A stretch of DNA of 39,361 bases, from positions 5,001 to 44,361 of IMG/VR virus record IMGVR_UViG_3300049489_000302; one strand, given 5' to 3'. The DNA is from a virus. The first letter of the stretch is position 1. Every line of letters begins with the position of its first letter. Below are positions 1-7,800 of the stretch, piece after piece. The position numbers and the translations under genes were made by a program. The notes below the pieces were generated by a model. That model was not told the origin of the DNA and did no database searches. It was given only the letters and a program-made list of their open reading frames with translations.

Positions 1-171
1 GTCCATGCGATCAAGTATTTCAGATATTTTTTTAATGGTCCCGACTTCGCCAGATCCGTTTTTCTCGTCTTGGCGTTCAAAAAACCTTTCCATGGTTTTG
101 CTTGCCAATTGGGCCAAAATTATTCCAAGGGCAATGGCGCCACCAAGGACAGATAAAACCGTTGGTTCCAT
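1..171 (-). CDS. Small membrane protein, 3' end beyond window (holin-like position)
   Basis: Open frame read leftwards from an ATG at 171 that overlaps the stop codon of the tail fiber gene (TGATG, one shared base), so it is probably translationally coupled to it. The 57 visible residues begin MEPTVLSVLGGAIALGIILA, one hydrophobic N-terminal segment (about residues 4-20), followed by a charged helix-like stretch (KTMERFFERQDEK). The gene runs off the left edge, so its full length is unknown. A short protein with one membrane segment just downstream of a tail fiber gene would fit a holin or other lysis accessory protein, but this is inferred from position and topology only; no family motif is seen. 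Confidence 0.6.
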   Translation of the reverse strand, partial: MEPTVLSVLGGAIALGIILAQLASKTMERFFERQDEKNGSGEVGTIKKISEILDRMD

Positions 172-1787
172 CACGACACCTTGATTATATGGAACCCAAC
201 CAAGTCTGAATTCAGCAGTGTTCCAGCCGCATCGTTGTGTGCCCTGATCACATCGCCGGCAGCCAGCCAACAAGTTATCGCTGCGACGGCGTTGTTATTT
301 CCAGCGTTAGTCGCCAAAACCAACCTGTCGGCAGCAGTTATCGAATTTATGGCAATGGTTAATTGAGACGAATTTAAAGAAATCCCCATGTAGGAACCAG
401 TGTTCTCTTGGTCCCAATAACTCATGGCGTAAATGCCAGATTCGTTTATGGTGAAGCTGTCGCCATTGGTGGCTGAAGTGGCGTAAGTAATGGCAGATCC
501 AGTGTTTGTCACAGCGGTTGTGAAAATTCGAATCTTGGTATTAGTAGATCCGTTACCGTTGCCAGTATGAAGCCTCACTTCGCTTCGCTTAGCGTCGGAA
601 ACAATTGAAGCTAAACCAATAATGACCCAATCGGTTCCGTCATAAACCATGGAGACATAATCTCCGGCCTGTATGGTTCCTGTAGGCGGGTCAGCTTTAG
701 CACCAGAGATAACAACCTTGATTGATTTAGCGCCCAAAGCGTTAAGTTCTAGCGTGCAAGCCCCAGTATTGGCAACGTCAGTCTTGAATTGAACATTTAG
801 CCCAGCAAAATAAGCCGCGTATCTTGTTGGGAAAATCTTATAGGCATCTGTTCCTATGGCCGAAGCGGAGTATGTGGCGGTTCGGTTAATAGAAAAAAGA
901 TTTGATGAAATAATAAAATAATCGCCAGAAGCATAATAATAAACCGTGACAATCTGGTTCGTTAATATATCTCCAGCAACCAAAACCTCCATGCTTGAAA
1001 CGCCAACACGCCTGACAGCTTTTGCGCCCAAAGAGTTCACGTCAAGCGTAACCGCACCTGTGTTGTCTGACACGGCCCTAAACGTATATGCGTCACCGTC
1101 TGTGTATGCCGTTGGTGCCGGGGAAACAGTTATGGTAAGGCTGTTGATTCCTGTGGCGGCAGAATATCGTATGCCCTCTGCTCCGAGCGTCGCCCTGGCA
1201 GCTGCTGCGCTTGTGTCGTCAAGAACCGTCTGCATAAACGAAGACGCCGACACGCCAGATGTTGGAACGTTGGAAAGCATTTCAAGATCGCCATTGGCGT
1301 CAAAGCCAAGAACGTATCCAGCCCGCAATGCTTCCGAAGGCAAACGAAGATCGTAGTCTTCTGGATCTTCAGTTTCAGGCAACCTGATTGAACCGTTGGT
1401 TGCTTGTTCGTTTTGCTGCGCCAACATGACAACGCGGTCATAAGCTTCTTCGTGACGCTCTGGCAAAAATGTTGATTGACTGCTGAATTCGTATTCTTGA
1501 ACAAAGGTTAGAACACGCCTTATGGTCAATGCGTAACTGCTTGTTAAGGATCCGCTGGTAAGCCATGCTTGACCGCTGTTAACCAGCGTGATGCTTCCGC
1601 CTGCTTCAATCCCGACACCCGTAACAGTGTAATCGGTTGTTATTACAAGAGTGGTTTCAACGCCAGATGTGTTTCTTACTGTTACGGTAATGTCGTCTTC
1701 GTCAAGAATTTTAAATGTAAAAGAATAGGTGCTTGTGGCGCCATTTCCTGTGTAATCGTTTCTGTTATTTTCATTTGAAATTGACAT
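171..1787 (-). CDS. Tail fiber protein, T7-like N-terminus and C1q-like C-terminus
   Basis: 538 residues. Residues 1-170 resemble the T7 gp17 N-terminal domain that joins the fiber to the tail: a beta-rich start, then LTIRRVL (88-94), the E-rich helix around ERHEEAYDRVVMLAQQ (110-125) and a SIRLP segment. Residues 205-296 and 303-396 are two diverged copies of a module of about 90 residues; both contain a NTGA-[VC]-TL-[DE]-[VL]-N-[SA]-LGAK core and end in a DY/DW-hydrophobic strand. Residues 403-538 look like a C1q/TNF-like jelly roll (RLHTGNGNGSTNTKI, SFTINESGIYAMSYWDQ, AAGDVIRAHND, FHIIKVS end). This last domain is the likely receptor-binding tip, by analogy with other fibers. The gene is last in the tail operon, 19 bases after the giant virion gene. 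The fiber assignment is firm; the C1q-like call is by pattern only. Confidence 0.85.
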   Translation of the reverse strand: MSISNENNRNDYTGNGATSTYSFTFKILDEDDITVTVRNTSGVETTLVITTDYTVTGVGIEAGGSITLVNSGQAWLTSGSLTSSYALTIRRVLTFVQEYEFSSQSTFLPERHEEAYDRVVMLAQQNEQATNGSIRLPETEDPEDYDLRLPSEALRAGYVLGFDANGDLEMLSNVPTSGVSASSFMQTVLDDTSAAAARATLGAEGIRYSAATGINSLTITVSPAPTAYTDGDAYTFRAVSDNTGAVTLDVNSLGAKAVRRVGVSSMEVLVAGDILTNQIVTVYYYASGDYFIISSNLFSINRTATYSASAIGTDAYKIFPTRYAAYFAGLNVQFKTDVANTGACTLELNALGAKSIKVVISGAKADPPTGTIQAGDYVSMVYDGTDWVIIGLASIVSDAKRSEVRLHTGNGNGSTNTKIRIFTTAVTNTGSAITYATSATNGDSFTINESGIYAMSYWDQENTGSYMGISLNSSQLTIAINSITAADRLVLATNAGNNNAVAAITCWLAAGDVIRAHNDAAGTLLNSDLVGFHIIKVS

Positions 1788-1806
1788 AAAACATTATCCT
1801 CTCTGT

Positions 1807-4800
1807 TTAATCTTGGGTCAAGTAATTGATTGGCCCCGAAAGAGGCCTCAAGGGAACGCCGGACATTAGCCCTAAAAGCGTAAGCAAATCCTTGGTATCT
1901 CTGCCTTTCCAGTCCTTGTCTTCCATGATGGTTTCGTAGACGTTTTTCCCAGTCCTTGCCGAAGACTCGATCATGCTGATAGCAGGAGAGCTGCTTATTT
2001 TATCGTCGTAAGGCGTATCCGTGAAACCGCCTATTGCAACGTTTGCCATCTGACCAACGACAGGAACCATGGCTGTCGCAAGCCTGAATTGAGACCCAAA
2101 AAAAACAGACAGGGCAGCGTCAATCTCGTCTTCATCGTCATCGCCACCGCCTCTTATCCCTCTTGAAATCAATTCGGCCACTACAGCCGGCGCCATAAAC
2201 CCGAGCGTATAGACATAGAGAAGGCGGCCTGCGCCTTTTTTAAGGCCTATGTTCTGAATGGTCTTGGCGAATTCACCGCCAATCAAATTGGCGTTCATGT
2301 TGAAATAACTGTAAAACATGGTGAAGGCACGCATGACAGGCGTTCCCGTTTCAAATCTCGAAAGGTCTTCTGGCGCAAAAGAACCCTGCGTCAATCTTAC
2401 GGCTTCATTGGCAGACCTGACGGCATCGGTTTCGCTATATCCTGATTCAACGGCCTGGTCATAGGCGCCCTGCCATGTGATCGCGTCAACCATGCCTTGC
2501 ATCCCGGCCTGCAAAAAATAGCCATGGCGCTTGGCAAAATTCCTGACATCATCGTATTTCGATGGATTCAAGATCAAGTCTTCGATGGTGTTTTGAACCT
2601 CCATCACGCTTGCAGAAACCCTGTTACGCATGAATTCAGATTTCTCAGACACCTGCGCCGAAACGTCTTTGGGATGCTTCATGTAATTCCAAAGCGAACG
2701 TTTCAAATAAACAGGCTTGACTTTGACAGCGGCCAGCGATAAGCCAGCCACCTGCTGCAACGTGTTTACCACGTTTGCAGCCATAAGCTGAAGGCCGGTT
2801 CTGTTTCTAACTTCTTTAAAGAAGCTATCTATAGCCCTGCCGCCCCATCCCGATGTTGGCGTTGAAACAGTTTGCTGTGCCGCCCTCTGAAGCCATGGAG
2901 TCAGCATGTCGCCGCCTGCCGTGGGATCTACGTTCTGAAGCGCATCCCTGAATTGACGGTCAACAACAATGCGGCCAACGTCCTTAACCGCAGGCTCGAT
3001 GTGCGTGAACCTCAAAACCTTGTCGATGTGAGACGGCAGCAATCTAAGATCCAGCGAAAGCGGCTTGTTGTATCCAGTCACGCGTCCCTTGGTGAATCCT
3101 CGTCCTGTCGTGGGGAACATGTAAGAGTTGTTGGTTTTCTCAAGGCTTTCTTTTTCCTGCCTGATCGCTGCATCAGAAACAAGATATGGGTCAGCGATGG
3201 CAGGAACATAGCCGCCAGTGAACACTCCAAAAGGCGTGACTAATTCCGTGGTCTCGACTTCTTTAAAGTGGTAGCCATACATGTCCTTATGTGCCTTTTG
3301 CGCACCGGGCTTCAGGCTTTCATTTAGGTTCCAAATGGCCTGTGCAAATTCATAGTGGCGCTTCTGCAACACACCTTCGTCTTGCATGCGTTTGATAAAG
3401 CTATCCCACTTGGACGTGTTTAATTCACCCATTTCGTTGATATCGCCCCAGCCGTATCCAAGCAAAAGCTTCTGCAAGTTGCTTCTGTTTCCGTTGTGAA
3501 GCAATGCGTGAAGCAATTCGCCCATGCCTTTAAACTTCGCGCCAATCTCAGGCGCGGCAATTTCCTTGCTTTCTTTCAGGTCGGGCTCAACGGTTTTCAC
3601 GATCTCAAGAAACTTTTCAAGCTTTTCTTTTTTCGCCTCTCGATATTTGTCCACTGATTCCGACACCGGATTCCAGATGTAGCGTTTGAAATCAGGCCCC
3701 ATCTGGTCAGTCCACGATTCAACACGGCGCAAGGCAGCCTTGGCGCCAAGAAAACGCATGCGCCATTTGCCTTGCTCGGCAGCTATTAATTTAAGCCCGT
3801 CTTTTTGCGGCTTGGTCATTTCCGAAAGCACGTTGTTTAGCTCAGAAACAACCTCGTCTTTATCCCTCTTTTTGCCGTCAATGGTCACTTGCCTGCTGCG
3901 CAAAGACAAATCCCAAAGGGCTTCGACGGTCTCGGCCATGTCCTTGAACGTCCCAAACGTGGTGTCTCGGTAATCCTTGGCTTCTCTTGTGCTGGCCTGA
4001 ATCAAGGCCTCAATTTCCTCCGCCATTTCGGCATCGTAAACCCTAAGCTGCTTGATGCTTTCGAAAACAGCGTTTTCGTCTTCAACGGTTCCAAACTTAA
4101 AGCTGGCAAGCACGGCCCTGGCCGCGTTGACAAGATCAATGTCGCGGCGCTTGGCAAGCTTTTCATCGCTCTGAGCCGTCTTCTTGAATTTCTCGATAGC
4201 TTCATCGACGTATTCCTTGGCCTCGGTTGCCTGCCTGTATAGTTCGAAATTCAGTCGTTCCTGATACTTGGCTTCCATGGCTGCGTCGAAATCGCCCTTG
4301 GCAAAGGCAACGCCAGCACGTTTGGCCGCGTTGATTTCATATCGCTTGTAGATGTTGGGCTTCAAGTCACGCAAAGACCTGTGGCCTATGATTTCGGCAG
4401 CTTGAGCCTTAAGGGTTTTGTCGCCAGGCAACCTCCTTGTTACCTGCCGAATGCCTTCTTTGAGAGCGCCTTTCTTTTTGTCTGCCATGAATTCAAACTG
4501 TTTCCTGAGATAAAGCGCCTTCTTATCGTTGTGCAGCGCCTTAACCGCTTCTTCAGGAAGGTTCTCAGAATTCATCAGGTCTGGAAATTCCTGAGACATG
4601 GCGAAATCAAGCCGTGTCTTCACGAATTCCTTCATTGGCGTGGTGTTGGCAAGCTGACGCAACATGTCTTCGCCAGAATCGAATCCAAGCGCCTCGGCCA
4701 CAATGTCAGGGTGAAGGCCATCATCGCTAACAATGCCTCGGGGCAGGTTCTTGCCAACCGTTTCCGCCTTGCTTAGCTTGATAGCCTGCGCCTTTGATCC

Positions 4801-7800
4801 GTCAGGATTCAGTCCATCCTTAAGAATCCCGATGGCCCTGTAAACTGGCATCTGCTTTGCATCGTGTTCAATCTGAATCTGAATCTCAGCCTTCTTGTCC
4901 TTCCATTGCGAGGTAAGTTCACGGTTGTAATCGTTCATCAACCGTGTCCGCAGGTAATCGTCAGCAGCCTGGCGGGCTTCTTCCCTGGCGACAGTGAGTT
5001 CGTCAGGTTCGCCTTCAAGCGGCTCCGTCTGATCCTGCTCGTTTATGTTTTCCTCGGAAGCCAACAGCCTGTCAAACATGTCCGTTACTTCTGGCGTCAG
5101 GGTAACGTCCAGTTTCTTCAGGTCCTTGTAGACCTTGACCAGCCAAACCCTGAACCTGGCAAACACGCCTCGCATGTCCTCGCTAGGCGCGACACCTTCG
5201 GCAAGGTATTTTTCAAATCCTCTTGCAAATTGTTCGTGGTTTTCCCTTGTGAATTTGTCACCGGCGCCAGTCCAATTCTTGACGATCTCAAGTTCCTTGG
5301 CTACCTCGGGGCTTTCCTTTGCCAAGTCGCGCATCACCTCTAAAAAGAAATGCGCCGATTCGTGAATGAAGCTGGATGCGTCAGCATCAGGAAGCATCTG
5401 AATAAGATTTTCGCCGGCGATGAAACGGGCGCGGGCTTTTTGGTTGTTTTTTTGGAATAAGACATCTTTGTTTTCGTTGTAAGCTTTTAGCCTAAGCTTT
5501 CTAACAGCCTTAGCCCTGGCGTCTCCCTCAACGCCTTTGGGGCCAGAATTGGGTTTATATTTCAATACCTGTATTCCGTGCTTTTCCAAGATATCAAGGG
5601 TTTCTTTGTCTGTTTTTTCAGGGACAACAGCGCCAAAAAACTCACCAAGCCCAACGGAACGTTGAGGTTTTGATTCAAAATAAGAAACAGGCGAATTCAT
5701 TAAATCAGCAGCAGCCTCGATGGCAAAAGAAACTAGTTTATTTGAAACCGAAAAATATTCATCAGCAAGCGCCTTTCTCATGTTGGCTTCGTTTCTTGAT
5801 CCTTTTAGCCATTTTTGAATTGAACGCATAGAGGCATCCAATGCGTCAAAACCAGAATCACCTTTAAACATCTTCATGGCTTCTTCGTGATATGCGTCCA
5901 TCGAAGCCTTGGCCTTGATTCGATGCTGCTCTATCTCTTTTTCGTTGACAATATTTTCGGAAGCCAATTCCCTCATCTCATCTAAGCTTTCAAATTTCTC
6001 TGCTGCCGTAGCGGCGGTTTTTCCAACTCCCTCCACCATGCCTTTTTCTTGTCCTTTAACTTTACCTGACATGCTTTTTACAATATTTCCAAGCGCGTAA
6101 GGAACCTTTTTGCCGCCAAGCGTAATGAACGGGTCGCCATGAAGCGACATTATTTTGTCTTTAAGCCATTCCTTAAACTCAGCCTCAAGACCAGACATGG
6201 CTTTATTTATGGATTTCTTTGTGGCCTTCTCGTTGATCTCTAAAGTTCCTAGTCTTGCCGCCCCTCTTTTGAGGCCATAAATTTTTCCAAAATAAATAAG
6301 CCCGTCTTCATCAACCATACTTTCGATCATCGTTCTTTCCAGGTCTTCCGCAAGAACAGGATCTTTAGTTTCGGATTTAGACCAACGTTTAACAGCGGAA
6401 ACAAATTCTTCTGCAAGTTTTTTCCTTGAATCGGTGTCGTCGTAGTCCGCATCAGCGTATTTCTCTACAGCTTCAGCTAATTTTTTATCCATGGTTCCGT
6501 GAACCACAGCCTTCTTTTTTATAGGCTCAACCTTGATCCCTTTGGTCTCTAAAAAAGCAGCTTTCGAACTGTTTAAATCAATCAATCGCCTTATGGCATT
6601 TTCCGGATTGGCTTTGTTTACGGATTCATCAAAAGCATCAGAAAAATAAGTTGATTCTTCAAATTTTTTAGATACTTCTCTGAATTCAGAAAAAACCTTA
6701 TCTGCTTCTTTGTAATTTGCTTTTTTATATTCTGCCTTGGGGAATCTAGGCGAGTAAGCGTCTCTATCAAAAACAGGGTTTTTTTCAGGATCAGCAAGGT
6801 CCTTGCCACCAATTAAAGTAATTTCTCCAAACCCTGTTGGCGAATCAATGTTTTCAGGTATAACGGAAATGGAAGGAACAGCGAGACCGCCCATCTTATC
6901 TGCAAACTTAAGATTGTCGGCAGACAGGTTGTGTAATGCTGATAACTTGTGGCTTTCCTTTTTTTCTTCTGGTGCTGACTGAAAAAATATATCACCAATG
7001 GCCTTGATAGCCCTCCCCACAATCCCTAAACCTTCCCCTCCGCGATCAGTTGACGCATCACTTCCAGATGTTTCCTGTCGCTTTCTTCCTCCGTCATCTG
7101 AGGCGACCACACCTGTATTCCCGCTATCGATACCCCTGTCACTGTCAGGGATTCTGGCGGAACCCTTTTCACGAATTCGTCTAAGGATTCCCCTTTCGTT
7201 TCTTTCTTCGGCAAGATTTTCTTTGCCAGTTTTGAGATTGTTTTCAGCTGTTCCATCTGAGCCCCCTATGCCAGCGCCAAAGGTGATTCCTGATAATACA
7301 TAGTCTACATTAGATGTTGAGGAAAAGTCAACATCGGTCATTAGGCAAAATTTCTCAAGCTTTTCTGAAAATTCCTTTATTTTGTTGAAGTCTTCAGACT
7401 GCGCCAGGTATTCATCCCCAGACTTATGGGTAAACGAAAAATCCTGTCCATATATTTCAATCAAGGCTTTGACTTTTTTATCAAAGCCTTTCAAGAGCAT
7501 ATCCCCTGCACCCTTGCCAAACTTCTTATTCAAGATTCCAAGGCCATTCAAATCCAACGTCATTCTTGCTGCCTTGACCGGCAGAAGCTTGTAAGCCTCG
7601 TAGGTCAAAAACCCGCTTTGCGGATCCCTTGAAAAGCCTTCTTTGGCCTCGGCATCATTTAATTTAGAATAGGCGCTTTCAAGCTCTGCCGTGATTTCGG
7701 CAGGCGTGAAACTAATCTCAGATGCCTTATCTCCTTCTTTATACCCCTTGGGCCTGCGTGCCTCCTGATCGGCGTCTTCGGTGCCAGCCTTGTTTGCCCT

